Source: Methanobacteriota archaeon
Lineage (GTDB): Archaea > Halobacteriota > Methanosarcinia > Methanosarcinales > Methanosarcinaceae
Assembly: GCA_023399215.1 (NCBI GenBank)
Contig: JAEWQJ010000047.1
Span: 95,292 to 159,291 of the forward strand
Direction of reading: 5' to 3'
DNA length: 64,000 nt
Each line of letters begins with the position of its first letter. Position 1 is the stretch's first letter. The position numbers and the translations under genes are program-made. The notes beneath the pieces were generated by a model, which ran no database searches, had not been told where the DNA came from, and saw nothing but the letters and a program-made list of their open reading frames with translations. This document shows positions 46,640 to 57,175 of the stretch, piece after piece.

Positions 46640-46914
46640 GTTTCTTCCTCCGTTTAATTTTGGGTCCCATCTCCATTTCGAAGAGAAAGAATACAAAAGA
46701 ATATTATATATTTTTAAATTTGAGTATATCTTTCTAACATTTTATAACATTCGATTACTTTTTAATATTATATAACATTCAGTTAAACTATCACACATTT
46801 AGAGAGATGGAGCATTTATAAGAATGCTTGTTTAGCACTAAACTCCTGTATATATAAACATCAAAGGACAGATTAGCAGCAGAAAAGCAATTATTATGAA
46901 ATTCGGTTGATAAA

Positions 46915-47712
46915 ATGGATTACGTACATGGATATTCTAATAAAGAAAATTCTCGACTTCATGATCAAGCAAATACACTCACAGAGTTATTACATCATGA
47001 TACCTTATATCCTCCGGGAAGCAGAGTGCTTGAAGCCGGTTGTGGCGTGGGCGCACAGACGGTCATACTGAGCAGAAACAATCCAGAAGCCAGCATCACA
47101 TCAATTGATATTTCAGGTGAATCAGTCGAGATAGCAAGACAATTGGCTAAAAAAGAAGGGGTGGAGAATGTTGATTTTCAGGTAGCTAATATCTTTGCTC
47201 TGCCCTATGAAGACGAGACTTTTGACCATATTTTCATATGCTTTGTACTTGAACACCTTAAAAACTCTCTTGATGCCTTATTGTCAGTGAAAAGAGTACT
47301 TAAAAAAGAGGGCACGATAACTGTCATAGAGGGAGATCACGGTTCAAGCTATTTTTATCCCAGAAGCGATGAAGCTATGCAAGCAATAAAATGCCTGATC
47401 GATATCCAGGAACTTCTGGGAGGTAATTCCCTCATAGGTAGAGAAATCTATCCGCTATTGAATCGAGCTGGTTTTAAAAATGTTAATGTCTCCCCCAGAA
47501 TGGTATATGTTGATTCGAGTAAACCCGATCTGGTAGAGGGATTTACGAAGAATACTTTCACTGCGATGGTCGAAGGTGTCAGGAAGCAGGCACTGGAGCT
47601 AAAGATGATCGATGAAAAAACGTGGAATAAAGGTATTAGCGATCTTTACCGGACTGCAGGGCAAGAAGGCACGTTTTGTTATACCTTTTTTAAAGGCACA
47701 GCCACTAAATAA
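46915..47712 (+). CDS. Class I SAM-dependent methyltransferase
   Basis: 265 residues. Motif I VLEAGCGVGAQTVIL near 39, ITSIDISGESVEIARQLAKK, then FDHIFICFVLEHLKN near 102 and a late FCYTFFKGTA. This is the ubiE-like class with a long C-terminal region, substrate unknown. The ATG has only a weak ggttgat site. It is oriented divergently from the dead methyltransferase at 46066-46639. Confidence 0.88.
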   Translation: MDYVHGYSNKENSRLHDQANTLTELLHHDTLYPPGSRVLEAGCGVGAQTVILSRNNPEASITSIDISGESVEIARQLAKKEGVENVDFQVANIFALPYEDETFDHIFICFVLEHLKNSLDALLSVKRVLKKEGTITVIEGDHGSSYFYPRSDEAMQAIKCLIDIQELLGGNSLIGREIYPLLNRAGFKNVNVSPRMVYVDSSKPDLVEGFTKNTFTAMVEGVRKQALELKMIDEKTWNKGISDLYRTAGQEGTFCYTFFKGTATK

Positions 47713-47884
47713 TCTTACCACAGGTTTTGAGCTTTCTTGGCTTTTTTGGCCAGTATGAAGGCACTTGATTGGGGTTATGCAGGGTTTTTAATCAGACAAC
47801 CTTATAATTATTTATTTTAAAAGGTCTAATTTCCTTGCAATGTGTTAATAACTCTGTCTTAACTCCATATGTCGAGGCGAAACT

Positions 47885-48673
47885 ATGAGAGATATTCTAA
47901 AATATGGACTTTTTTTGGTTGGAGCTCTTTCTTTGCTGACACTAAATGCTTTAGCACTGCCCGATCCTCCAGATGACGATATCAAGCCTGAAAAAAATAG
48001 TGAAGAACCCATTGGTATTGACATATGTATAGATTTCATACCATACAACCATGAGGAATTGAGAGACTATTCCGATACAATTGTAATAGGTACCGTTAAA
48101 GAAATACTTCCACCCAAATGGAATACCATAGATGGGAAACAACCGAATAAACCAATAACTAAACTCTACTACCCCGATGATATCATTTATACTGACATTG
48201 TTATAAGTGTCGATGAATACCTCAAAAATTCGTCATCGTCCAAAGAAGTTATTGTGAGAATTACTGGTGGGACCGTTGGAGACGTAAGCATGTCTACAGA
48301 CGCTGATCCAAGCTTCAAAATAGGAGAGAAGGTTTTGCTTTATTTGAGTAAAGACGAAAGCCCCAGTACGAAGGATATTGGTCCTAAGCATTTCATAGTC
48401 AAAGATTTTTACCGCGGTAAATATACATTAACCGACGATGGGAAAGCTGTAATGCCCGACGAAAATACTACTCTCGACGAGTTGCTTAGTACAATTAATC
48501 AAACTGAGAATAAGGAAAATGATACCGGAATATTAAATGATACAGAAACGGCGAGTAAGCAAGAACAAAATTCCAGTTCTACTGAAGAACCAAAAAGTAT
48601 TCCTTTCATGAACTATTTCTGGGCGCTTGCAGTAGTGAGCGGGGCAATCGCATATCAAAGAAAAACGAAGTAG
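47885..48673 (+). CDS. Secreted protein with C-terminal membrane anchor
   Basis: 262 residues. Signal peptide at 1-25 (LFLVGALSLLTLNALA). The ectodomain has DTIVIGTVKEILPPKWN and later TDIVISVDEYL, VIVRITGG and EKVLLYLS blocks, a beta-rich domain seen in surface proteins of these archaea. A Ser/Asn/Glu-rich stalk (about 200-235) precedes a final hydrophobic segment and a basic end (AYQRKTK), the layout of an archaeosortase-sorted or simply anchored protein; no clear PGF motif. Confidence 0.72.
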   Translation: MRDILKYGLFLVGALSLLTLNALALPDPPDDDIKPEKNSEEPIGIDICIDFIPYNHEELRDYSDTIVIGTVKEILPPKWNTIDGKQPNKPITKLYYPDDIIYTDIVISVDEYLKNSSSSKEVIVRITGGTVGDVSMSTDADPSFKIGEKVLLYLSKDESPSTKDIGPKHFIVKDFYRGKYTLTDDGKAVMPDENTTLDELLSTINQTENKENDTGILNDTETASKQEQNSSSTEEPKSIPFMNYFWALAVVSGAIAYQRKTK

Positions 48674-48852
48674 GCTTTGTAGATAATTTATCTAAACCAG
48701 GTTCAAGAGGCTAAAAACAAGTCGTAAAATTGGAATTAGGGTTATATACTATTTAACGTTAAGGATGTTTTTACGTTTTTTTGGATAGTCTCTTAGGCAA
48801 GATAGCCAGTTATTTATGTGTAAAAATTAATCCGAATATGGGGGAATTAGTG

Positions 48853-49122
48853 ATGGCATCGAAATTTTCTGCTGAGTTGGAACCTATAATAATGGACAAA
48901 TTAAAGATTGCACCTGATGATCGTATTGATATTAGACTATTTTTGGAAAAAGATTCAATCCTTGAGAAAGTGACACTTGAACTTGAGGCAAAAGGATTGG
49001 TAATTACAGATACTCAAGAAGGCCCAGATGTCATAATTAGAGGAAATACTGCAATAAAGAACCTTTCTAAAATTGAAGCAGTTGCAGAAGTCGACAGAAT
49101 CGAACATGATCATCCCCTTTAA
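48853..49122 (+). CDS. Small hypothetical protein
   Basis: 89 residues from ATG at 48853, preceded by gggggaa at 48840-48846. A longer frame from 48781 lacks a site. The sequence (ELEPIIMDKLKIAPDDRIDI, VTLELEAKGLVITDTQEG and AVAEVDRIEHDHPL) suggests an alpha-beta fold. Family not recognised. Confidence 0.65.
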   Translation: MASKFSAELEPIIMDKLKIAPDDRIDIRLFLEKDSILEKVTLELEAKGLVITDTQEGPDVIIRGNTAIKNLSKIEAVAEVDRIEHDHPL

Positions 49123-49384
49123 TGATGGTTCTTGGTACTGAGGACATTGGTTTTTAACATTTCAAAGCAGGATACATAGAGGGCAAGTTTAATTTAACTG
49201 TGATGATGAGAAAGCTGTAGAACTGAATGAATACAGATAGTAAAAAGATAGATAGTAATAGCTATTTATGATTTATTAAATGGCTATTTTACTCCATTTT
49301 ACAATGTAGCGTCTATGAGTTCGTTATGAAATGAGTTTATTATGAAATCTTAAGATCAAAGCAGTTTGGAGAGGAAGTAGAAAA
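49123..49384. other. Spacer before the Nudix gene
   Basis: No gene. A weak duplicate atgaaatgagtttattatga occurs near 49326-49346. Confidence 0.35.
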
Positions 49385-49903
49385 GTGAGTGTTCATAGTA
49401 ATGGCATTCTTTTATTCAGGTTCAGGAATGAGATACTCGAAGTGATGCTGGTTCACCCAGGTGGGCCATTTTGGGCAAATAAAGACTCCGGAGTGTGGTC
49501 AATACCCAAAGGGCTACCTGAAGGACATGAAAAACCTCTGGACACGGCAAAAAGAGAATTTAAGGAAGAAACAGGGTTTGAGGCTGACGGCGAGTTTATT
49601 GATCTGGGAGAGTTAAACCAATCTAGGAAGAAGATAGTTCATGTATGGGCTCTTGAAAAAGACCTGGATATAACAAATGTTGTAAGTAATACATTTCCGC
49701 TTGAGTGGCCAAAAAACTCCGGGAAAGTACATGAGTATCCTGAGGTCGATAGAGCAGAATGGTTTAATATTGAGCTCGCTAAGAAAAAAATACTAAAAGA
49801 ACAAATAGGTTTTATTGATAGGCTCATGGACATTATAAATTACTCTCAGAAGGAAGAGCCCTTAGACAAGGGGAAAAAATACAGGCAAACTACACTATTT
49901 TAA
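49385..49903 (+). CDS. Nudix hydrolase
   Basis: 172 residues starting GTG, with ggagagg upstream. The Nudix box GLPEGHEKPLDTAKREFKEE then TGFE is complete (Gx5Ex7REUxEExGU) at about residues 43-66. It starts with the VHSNGILLFRFRNEILEVML strand of the NUDT2-like group, and ends in a DxxxF-like tail. Such enzymes often hydrolyse dinucleoside polyphosphates; exact substrate not readable. Transcribed alone. Confidence 0.92.
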   Translation: MSVHSNGILLFRFRNEILEVMLVHPGGPFWANKDSGVWSIPKGLPEGHEKPLDTAKREFKEETGFEADGEFIDLGELNQSRKKIVHVWALEKDLDITNVVSNTFPLEWPKNSGKVHEYPEVDRAEWFNIELAKKKILKEQIGFIDRLMDIINYSQKEEPLDKGKKYRQTTLF

Positions 49904-50397
49904 ACTGTGACCCTTAAACTCTGACCCGGTTTGATGATCTGGAGAGAAAACTTATGAGACTATGCTTACCGTAAATGTTTCCGTGATATAAATGAAAACG
50001 GAAACTGTACAGGTCTATAATCATTTACACGGGTAGTAATATTTACACGGGTAGTAATTCGATCAGCCATTTTTGAAGAATTTCTCTGGTAAAATGTATG
50101 TTTGTAAACGAGAGAAATAACAGATTTTATTCATTATTGAACAGCTTCAAAACGTGTTGATAAATCTATCAATATCAACCTTTTCGGAGTCAGTACTTAT
50201 TTGTTTTACTTTAATACTCGTAATAGAACTTTCCATAGCATAAATATTCAATAACTTACAAAGTACTACGCGAGTTAGGGTAAATAATAGAAACGGTTAC
50301 TTCCGTATTGTATTTGCTCATGTCAATCCCCGCAAAAACTGAGGGGATTTTAATCCCTAAATACATTATGCTTTGAGAAGTTCAAATCTTTTGGAAT
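49904..50397. other. Spacer with a 17-18-bp tandem repeat
   Basis: Two copies of atttacacgggtagtaat at about 50023-50058. No gene. Confidence 0.5.
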
Positions 50398-50817
50398 TCA
50401 ATCCTTATTAAATGATCTTGCTCTTGAATATATAAAATACAATCTATCAATACGATCCCATACAACATCCCATAAATATTTAGCATAGGAGAAAGGATAA
50501 TTCATCCAAAAAACTAATTTCTTGAAGGGAGATAGATCTCTATAACTTTCGACCCACATGGATTCACTTAAAAATCCTTTCCAGACAAGAGATTTTTGCA
50601 TTTGTTTCCATCGCCTGAACATATGGGCTATTATAAGTAAGAAGGTACAAGCGATTGCGAATTGTTTTTTTCTCATAATTTTCACCCTTAACGACTCAAT
50701 GAACTTAATAAAATAATCTCGAATAGGGCAAAATTTCCGGTATTTAGCCGAAATAGGCTTAAAACCAACCTCTTTTGAGATTAAAATTCTTGTTGGAAAA
50801 TTACTGAACTCTTCCAA
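50398..50817 (-). CDS. Hypothetical protein with one membrane segment
   Basis: Up to 139 residues; an internal ATG (50676) would begin MRKKQFAIACTFLLIIAHMF, a basic end followed by a membrane helix. The rest is aromatic-rich (FWMNYPFSYAKYLWDVVWDR). No family recognised. Its status as a real gene is moderate. Confidence 0.45.
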   Translation of the reverse strand: MEEFSNFPTRILISKEVGFKPISAKYRKFCPIRDYFIKFIESLRVKIMRKKQFAIACTFLLIIAHMFRRWKQMQKSLVWKGFLSESMWVESYRDLSPFKKLVFWMNYPFSYAKYLWDVVWDRIDRLYFIYSRARSFNKD

Positions 50818-50947
50818 AATATTCGAAAATCTTTTTCTTGATAGTTTAATATGTTCAAATACATGTTCTTTCTCCTATAAATTTTTGTTCCAAAACTACC
50901 TGCAAGGTTTTCTAGTATTTTTCTGTCAATGTCAAACCTATAAAATT
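50818..50947. other. Spacer upstream of the IS-end element
   Basis: No gene; AT-rich. Confidence 0.3.
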
Positions 50948-51108
50948 GTCAATTTTCAGTTCCGGTGAGAACTGGAAGGCGGCAGATGATGATGAAAGCC
51001 GCCAACTTAAAAAATAATCTTCAATGAGAATTACTTATTTAAAACCTATTTTTATAAAATGTTAAAAGTCTCTAAATACCGAATTTACCCTTAAAAAGGT
51101 CAGAATAT
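50948..51108 (+). mobile_element. TnpB-element end fragment, copy 1 (no tnpB)
   Basis: About 160 bases related to the reverse-oriented copy at 63270-63429, which adjoins a tnpB remnant. Shared parts: ggtgagaac(t/c)ggaa, a hairpin ggcggc-...-gccgcc (degenerate in copy 2), aagccg(c/t)caactt, a gttaaaag block and the end ttacccttaaaaaggtcaga atat. No transposase is present here, so it is a stranded end or a small non-autonomous derivative. Confidence 0.6.
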
Positions 51109-51230
51109 GAAGGTCTTCTACTTATTATATTATTTTAAATGAATCGTTGAGTTTTTATAGACAAGTATGAGTATTTTTAGCTGTGGAATAATTGTACTAA
51201 ACTGGAAAAGTAATAGTGGGGGAAATTATT

Positions 51231-51779
51231 ATGAAAAGAGCCAAGGTTTTTTACCTGAGTATAGCTGCAAGCTTCCTGGTTATTCTGTCAACGCTTCCAA
51301 TTTCATTTGCAGTAACTGATGTAGAGGATACTGATTTTGAAGATGAAAACAATGAAACAGATTTCACATCAATGTATAACAAAAATGAACTAATGGATCA
51401 GGAAATAGGTCTAAACTTCCGGTTTCTTACATCCATGCTTCAGATGCTTGACCTCAACCTTAATCTCATAAACAGAACCCTGAACGCACGCGTTGAAGAA
51501 TATCCATTTCTGCAGCCTACAATCGAAGGGACAGAGACGGGCATAGCAACAACGAATTCCATACTCGGTGTGCTGGAATCAGACCCTGAAAATTTGAGTG
51601 AGACGGAAAATTCTCTGGCTCCTTTAAACGAAAATATGGAACGGCTTAATTCAAGCCTCGGATACCCTGACAACATGATAGAAGCTGCCAATTCGACCCT
51701 TGGAGAACCTAATAGTACCACGCCTATGGTTGTCGAGATGTTCAAAAGTGTAAAAGCAATGACAGAGCTTTTTAACTGA
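51231..51779 (+). CDS. Secreted helical protein, unknown function
   Basis: 182 residues from ATG at 51231, after gggggaa at 51218-51224. Signal peptide LSIAASFLVILSTLPISFA. The mature part is acidic at first and then helical, with NFRFLTSMLQMLDLNLNLIN and repeated 'N-S-(T/S)-L-G' segments (LNSSLGYP, ANSTLGEP). No known domain. Confidence 0.7.
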   Translation: MKRAKVFYLSIAASFLVILSTLPISFAVTDVEDTDFEDENNETDFTSMYNKNELMDQEIGLNFRFLTSMLQMLDLNLNLINRTLNARVEEYPFLQPTIEGTETGIATTNSILGVLESDPENLSETENSLAPLNENMERLNSSLGYPDNMIEAANSTLGEPNSTTPMVVEMFKSVKAMTELFN

Positions 51780-52886
51780 GACTGCGATACTAAAATTAGA
51801 GGATATCAATAAATTTGCAAGCTCAACAAGAAAATTTTTGGCAATATTCAGTTCAGATATTTAGGTTGCCAGATATTCAGATCAGATATTCAGGTTGATA
51901 TTATTTAATGACTTTAAGCCGATGTTCCTGTCGGTAGATTAATTTTTCATTTTGTATGATTTGAAGAGCAAATTGAAGATTCTTGTGAACTCTTATTTAC
52001 CTCATACTGCTAAAGACTTTTTATTTTCCTGTACTGATGAATAAATATTTATATAAATGTTGAATTATACTAATTCTCGGGTATCATCCTAACTATTTTT
52101 GGAGAAATTATAAAAAATTATTCAAATGACTAATAATGATATTTAGAAAGTCTCGTTTCGAGACATTTATCTTCGGAAACGTTTTCTCTACTCTGGCTGC
52201 ATTTGAATAATGCCGGAAAAAACTCCTTTTCATCAGAATTGTTCCTGACCGAATAAAAGAAATTGGGATTATCCGGAATGGGTAAGCCAGTTTTTTAGAG
52301 TGTTTAAAACCTTTTTGAAGGTTTATTTTCTCAATCTAAGGCTTTTAATTGCTTTTAAAATTGCTTCCGTTTAAAGCTGCAAAAGCCGAGAAATAGAATC
52401 CAGTTGATCTCTAACAGGAAACATATTAAATAAGGTTTCCTTCAGGCCGCTGTCTTACCTCATTATGATAATGCGAGGCTGATCCCGAAAAGCTTTTATA
52501 TTTAGTCGAGTAGGTACTTCATGGAAATATTGGGGGAACTTTAAAAAATATATAATGAGTTTTTTCCTTCAAGTTTCTGAAAAAACGACATAATCCGGAA
52601 TTTGCTCTGCCAGCTCTCAGACGGCTAAATTGGTTACGGACGCTTGGAGTTAGAAAAGAAAAAGACTCGATGAGTTTCGTAAGCTGTTCCATGAATGCAA
52701 AAACAGATTCCAATCTTCGAAAAACAGGCAAAGCGTTCATTGAATTGAAGGGCAAATTAGCAGAAGCAAATCAAAATCAACGCAAGGCGGGTAAAACCCA
52801 GATCCGTCTTTCATAATCCAGCCATGAATCTTACCCAGGATCCACCCTGCAACTCACTGAGATCCTAAAATGAACCCAAACCATCC
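51780..52886. other. Long spacer, no convincing gene
   Basis: Only short frames. One at 52519-52755 (-) has no site or domain. A direct repeat of gatattcag-type sequence occurs near 51850-51895. Confidence 0.4.
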
Positions 52887-53030
52887 AACCTGCGATTCAA
52901 CCCAAAACCCAACCTGCGATCCAACAGGGATCTTCCGGATTTAACCCAATCCAACCTGCGATCCAACAGGGGTCTTCCGGATTTAACCCAATCCAACCTG
53001 CGATCCAATAGGGATCCTCCTGACTTAATC
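52887..53030. repeat. 42-bp tandem repeat
   Basis: The core aacctgcgatcc begins at 52911, 52953 and 52995 (period 42), with a shorter copy at 52887. Each full unit also has agg-(g)-tcttccggatttaaccc. Confidence 0.9.
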
Positions 53031-53196
53031 CAAAATCAGCTTCGAATATCGGCACCTAACCGAGGATTATCCCAAGATCCGCATTCGAGTCATTTTGGGA
53101 CCCAACAGGACTCAGCCCTTGATCCAACCTGGAAGTTGACCCCACGATCCGCTCCAAGATTTAGCTCCGATCCAATCCTAAAGGTCGTAAGAAATC
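53031..53196. other. Spacer before the short ORF
   Basis: Continues in CCAA-rich, gatccaa-type sequence without a clear period. No gene. Confidence 0.3.
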
Positions 53197-53562
53197 ATGC
53201 CACTTATCAAGAAACCCGAAATAGATCTTGTCTTGGAAGCTCAGAAAGGGGTAACCAGACAAAAAGTTAAGCAAAAAGGCCGATATACGGACAAACTTAA
53301 AACTTACAGCTGTTTAAAGGAATCCGAAACAACTAACTTTGAAACCCTAAACCCCGAAATGAGATTTATCATTACATACAGTAACAGTACCCTATCTGTT
53401 AGTACCTGCAAGGCTGAAGAGCCGGGCTTAGCTTTCCTGCAAACTACAAAGAAAGACTTTTCAGGCTTTAACCTTCAGTTGACTGAGAACGTTTTACAAG
53501 TAGTCGCTGGCAAGGCAACCGAACATTGCTCCTGCCCGTTGATCCAGAGAGTCGGGAACTAA
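53197..53562 (+). CDS. Hypothetical protein, doubtful
   Basis: A 121-residue frame just upstream of the flippase (21-base gap). Its start IKKPEIDLVLEAQKGVTRQK and basic, Lys/Thr-rich body match no family I know. It has no clear ribosome binding site and may not be translated. Confidence 0.35.
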   Translation: MPLIKKPEIDLVLEAQKGVTRQKVKQKGRYTDKLKTYSCLKESETTNFETLNPEMRFIITYSNSTLSVSTCKAEEPGLAFLQTTKKDFSGFNLQLTENVLQVVAGKATEHCSCPLIQRVGN

Positions 53563-53583
53563 ACGCAGTAAAACGGTGTTAAC

Positions 53584-55137
53584 ATGTCAGTTAACGACTC
53601 GGTCAACCGGATAGTGGCAGGCTCCGGCGTAATACTTGCAGGGACCTTCATCGGAATGCTTCTCGACATTATTACCAAAAAAGTACTCACGTCACATCTT
53701 GCGCCAGCCGACTTTGGCACATATGCTCTTGCACTTACTGTGATCTCAGTTACAGGTGCAATCGCAACCCTTGGACTCAATGAGGGAGTTCCAAGATATA
53801 TTGCGTTTTTCAGGGGCAGACATGAGGAACAGAAGGTACATGAACTAATAATCTCAGCCATGATTATGGGCTTGATTGCAGGCTTGCTTTCAATTCTGGT
53901 ATCACCTTCCCTGTTCCATACTCTGGCAGGAAATGGATTTGATGCACAGGGCAAAGTCCTGTCCGTAGTGAAGATCCTTATCTTTGCAGTTCCGTTTACT
54001 ATACTCCTGAACCTGACAGTAGCGATCTACAGAGGATTCGACCGTACGAATGTTAACATGTACTTCTATAACATCATAAGGCCGGTATCTCTACTTGGAT
54101 TTGCCACAGTTGCCGTATTTATCAAGGCTTCCCTGAAGGGAGTCGTGTTTGCGGATCTGCTCTCAATGATCTTTACCTTCAGCATAATGTCCGTGTACTT
54201 CATAAAGAAGCCGCCAATCAAGAGGGCAGTCAAGCAGGAACGGAAAATTCAGTTCGGTGACACAACCAGGCAGCTAATAAGGTATTCATTTCCACTCTTA
54301 ATAACCGCAACTCTGCTCAACATTATGAGCTGGATAGACACAATAATGCTCGGCTATTTCAAGTCGGCTGAAATTGTTGGAATTTACAATGCAGTATATC
54401 CTCTTGTAGGGTTCTTGTCTCTGGTAGTATCTTCCATGGGCTTTGTCTACGTCCCTGTTACATCCAGGCTCTGGGGTCAAAACGAGACTGCTCCACTTGG
54501 CTCAATTTATGAGATAATGACTAAATGGTGCTTCCTGCTTACATTCCCTCTCTTTGCACTCATATTCGTGTATCCAGAGTACTTTATTACAAAGCTCTAT
54601 GGAGCACAATATGTGGGCGGTGCCACTGCCCTGCGTATCCTTGCCCTGGGATTCATAGCAAATTCGTACTTTGGGTTTAACTATCATACCCTGTTAGCCT
54701 CTGGTGACTCGGACTTCCTTATGAAGTGCTCAGTAGCAAGTGCAGGCGTTAATGTCGCAGTCAACTTCATGCTTATACCTGAGTATGGGATGATAGGTGC
54801 AGCTATAGGGACTGCAGTGTCCTTTTCATCCATCGAAGTCCTGATGACTTTAAGGGCCTGGAGGAAGCAGAATATGCATCCTTTTACCTCGATGTACAGA
54901 AGATTAACTTTCATCGTTGTCTTGATGGTCGGGTCCATGCTCGCAGCCAAGAATGCGCATCTACTTACCGGAGCACTCTGGGAATACGCAGTCTTCATAG
55001 TCGGCTATTTCCTGATCGTCCACCGCGCAAAAATCCTTGACAGTGCTGAAATGAAGATGATAAGCGAGATCCGGAAGAATTTCAGGTATAGAATCAGCCT
55101 TCGCATTCCTGAACCACTCAAGACCCTTGCATCATAA
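53584..55137 (+). CDS. Oligosaccharide flippase (Wzx/MVF-type)
   Basis: 517 residues with about 14 hydrophobic helices. The N-terminal GTFIGMLLDIITKKVL then APADFGTYALAL and an N-GVPRYIAFF block are typical of polysaccharide-biosynthesis MOP-fold transporters. It should flip lipid-linked sugars, as in S-layer or surface glycan assembly. No glycosyltransferase genes are adjacent, so the partner pathway is not visible. Confidence 0.9.
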   Translation: MSVNDSVNRIVAGSGVILAGTFIGMLLDIITKKVLTSHLAPADFGTYALALTVISVTGAIATLGLNEGVPRYIAFFRGRHEEQKVHELIISAMIMGLIAGLLSILVSPSLFHTLAGNGFDAQGKVLSVVKILIFAVPFTILLNLTVAIYRGFDRTNVNMYFYNIIRPVSLLGFATVAVFIKASLKGVVFADLLSMIFTFSIMSVYFIKKPPIKRAVKQERKIQFGDTTRQLIRYSFPLLITATLLNIMSWIDTIMLGYFKSAEIVGIYNAVYPLVGFLSLVVSSMGFVYVPVTSRLWGQNETAPLGSIYEIMTKWCFLLTFPLFALIFVYPEYFITKLYGAQYVGGATALRILALGFIANSYFGFNYHTLLASGDSDFLMKCSVASAGVNVAVNFMLIPEYGMIGAAIGTAVSFSSIEVLMTLRAWRKQNMHPFTSMYRRLTFIVVLMVGSMLAAKNAHLLTGALWEYAVFIVGYFLIVHRAKILDSAEMKMISEIRKNFRYRISLRIPEPLKTLAS

Positions 55138-55470
55138 TTTAATTTCGTGCAGGGAAAAGCCGGCAACTATTTACTTTGAAGAGTATCAGAAATCCGAACA
55201 TTCATGGATTAAAGTGAAAAAGTCGAAAAGAAGATACAGGCAGTGCTATAGTTCATCCCAAAACCAATTTTATTCTCAAATCAATGGAGTTCCAGATCTA
55301 TATTTCATGATCAGGAACTCTATTAATTATTTCAAATACGAGATTCAGAGATACAATTTTGATTTTTGGGATCAACTCAAATATTAATATCATAAGATCT
55401 CAAGGTTCTAAACAATAATAGTTACGAAAGATTTACTTGTGCTTGATTTCATTAATCAAGTGAGTAGATC
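55138..55470. other. Spacer between flippase and NAS-like genes
   Basis: No gene; a frame at 55127-55387 (+) is Tyr/Lys/Ser-rich with no domain. Confidence 0.4.
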
Positions 55471-56292
55471 CTAATTTTTTTTCAGAAATACAACCGTATT
55501 ATTAACTGGAGGTTCTGGCTGAACCCTTAAATATTCTATAAATCCGGAAGGCAACTCGAATAGAGAACCACCATCCAGAACTTTTCTAATACCCTTTTCG
55601 TAGAGGCGGTAGGAGACTTTACTTCCTTCAGGAAGTACCTTTGCCAGGTGTTCAAATACCTCCTTTTTGGGTTCAGCCTGAGCAGCGATCATATAAAGAT
55701 CACAGCTGCTTTTAAGGGGTAGAATGAAATGGTTTCCTTCAATTATCTTGATTCTTTTGGAAAGACCTAGACAGGCAATTACTTCTCTAGAAAGATTTGA
55801 TCTTTTTCCAACCTGCTCAATTCCAATTCCCTGAAGATCGTACTTTTGACAGAGAACTATCAAACTCAGAGGGAGAGGGCCACTTCCAAGAAAAAGAACA
55901 CAGTCTTTCGGTTTCAATCCTGAACCTGTATATTCGGTCCTGGCAAGTTGTAAGTAGTTTGGATAAAAGGTAAAATTCTGAAGGGTTTCCCATGGATTTG
56001 AGCTTTCAAGGAGGCTTTTTGCTTTTTCTATTTCAAGTTTCAGATTGTATAAAAATCTAAAGTTCGAAATTGAAATCATCAAGGAGTCAAATCCAGGACT
56101 TTTAAAGATCATCTCTGTGGATACTTCATCTATATCCAGGGCAGCAAGTTCATCTAATCTTTGAAATATGTCCTGCAATTCTATAGAGGAATTTTCCAGG
56201 ATCTCTGTCTCTCCAAGATCCTTCACATGAGTATGAATCTGCTGAAGTTCGGCAATTAAGGATGCGGTCTCAATTTTTAGAATATTACTCAC
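55471..56292 (-). CDS. Nicotianamine synthase-like protein, paralogue 2
   Basis: 273 residues, start GTG at 56292 overlapping the stop of the upstream paralogue by 8 bases. The NAS-type nucleotide motif is FLGSGPLPLSLIVLCQKY near 135, followed by GIGIEQVGKRSNLSREVIAC, KIIEGNHF, IAAQAEPKKEVFEHLAKVLP and YRLYEKGIRKVLDGG. This order (GSGPLPL, then the LAA.....K and 'R...G.R' blocks) matches archaeal nicotianamine synthases, which join aminobutyrate units from SAM. It may make a nicotianamine-type metal chelator. The pair faces away from the nickel transporter. Confidence 0.72.
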   Translation of the reverse strand: MSNILKIETASLIAELQQIHTHVKDLGETEILENSSIELQDIFQRLDELAALDIDEVSTEMIFKSPGFDSLMISISNFRFLYNLKLEIEKAKSLLESSNPWETLQNFTFYPNYLQLARTEYTGSGLKPKDCVLFLGSGPLPLSLIVLCQKYDLQGIGIEQVGKRSNLSREVIACLGLSKRIKIIEGNHFILPLKSSCDLYMIAAQAEPKKEVFEHLAKVLPEGSKVSYRLYEKGIRKVLDGGSLFELPSGFIEYLRVQPEPPVNNTVVFLKKN

Positions 56293-57175
56293 ACTCCAGG
56301 AAGACCATGGTGTTATTTATCTTTCCATCGGGATAAATTTCTTTTATTTTTCGGAATCCTTTAATACATTCTGATTGGACCGGCCAATAGAGCAACTGTC
56401 TCATACCGCTATAGTCACGATAACACACTGAAATAGATTTTTCAGATTCTGGTTTTCTATTTTTTATAATCGAATGGAGGTTCCTGAAGATGCGTTTTTT
56501 AGGTTCAGCGAGCCCTGCTACCAGTACAGAATCCCAATCGAGCTCTGCAAGTGAGTTCTCATCACCTTTGACAATGCTGATTTCTTTTTCGAGGCCAAAA
56601 TGTTTTACACAGCTTTTTGCTAGAGCCACTGCTTCTGGGTCCTGATCTATGCCGATGCAGCGAATTCCGTATAGTTTACTGAAAAGTAGTAAAGTAATAG
56701 GAAGGGGGCCACAGCCTATAAAAGCCAGTACTTTAATTTGGGAACAGTTCTGGACGTGGATTTTAATCGTATATTCATATCTGGCATAGAGAGGAAAAGA
56801 TTCCAGCATTTTCCAGGGTTCTTTGCAAGCCAGAATTTTTCTTGCGAGCTGAGTCTCATGTATACTAAAAAAATGAGTATAACTGCTGTAAATCGCAGGA
56901 AGAATGGAGCTGATCACCGGGTCTTTAAGTAAGGCCTGACAGAAATCTTCAGCCATATCCATATGCCCAACTTCATCAAGCTCCGAGAAAATTTCATAAA
57001 GATATGGGAGATTAAGCTCAGCAATTTTATTCATATCACAAAATTGAATGTTATTGTAAAAATGAAGTAGGTGTGATTTTATATTTTGTAAATTGTATAA
57101 ATTCTGCCCACATTCTGGATATAGAGATGAAAAATTGCTGTTTTTTTCACTCAGTAAGCTGTTCATGAGATTCAA
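56285..57175 (-). CDS. Nicotianamine synthase-like protein, paralogue 1
   Basis: 296 residues, first gene of the pair. Motif FIGCGPLPITLLLFSKLY near 175 is the equivalent of GSGPLPL with Cys for Ser; then GIDQDPEAVALAKSCVKHFG, SIVKGDENS, VAGLAEPKKRIFRNLHSII and VCYRDYSGMRQLLYWP. The 'DQDPEA..LA' acidic residue is kept here but replaced in paralogue 2. The site aaggat precedes ATG. A box A (tttatatatat, about 57243-57253 on the - strand) and a CCGTTATG palindrome at 57301 lie upstream. Confidence 0.75.
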   Translation of the reverse strand: MNLMNSLLSEKNSNFSSLYPECGQNLYNLQNIKSHLLHFYNNIQFCDMNKIAELNLPYLYEIFSELDEVGHMDMAEDFCQALLKDPVISSILPAIYSSYTHFFSIHETQLARKILACKEPWKMLESFPLYARYEYTIKIHVQNCSQIKVLAFIGCGPLPITLLLFSKLYGIRCIGIDQDPEAVALAKSCVKHFGLEKEISIVKGDENSLAELDWDSVLVAGLAEPKKRIFRNLHSIIKNRKPESEKSISVCYRDYSGMRQLLYWPVQSECIKGFRKIKEIYPDGKINNTMVFLECE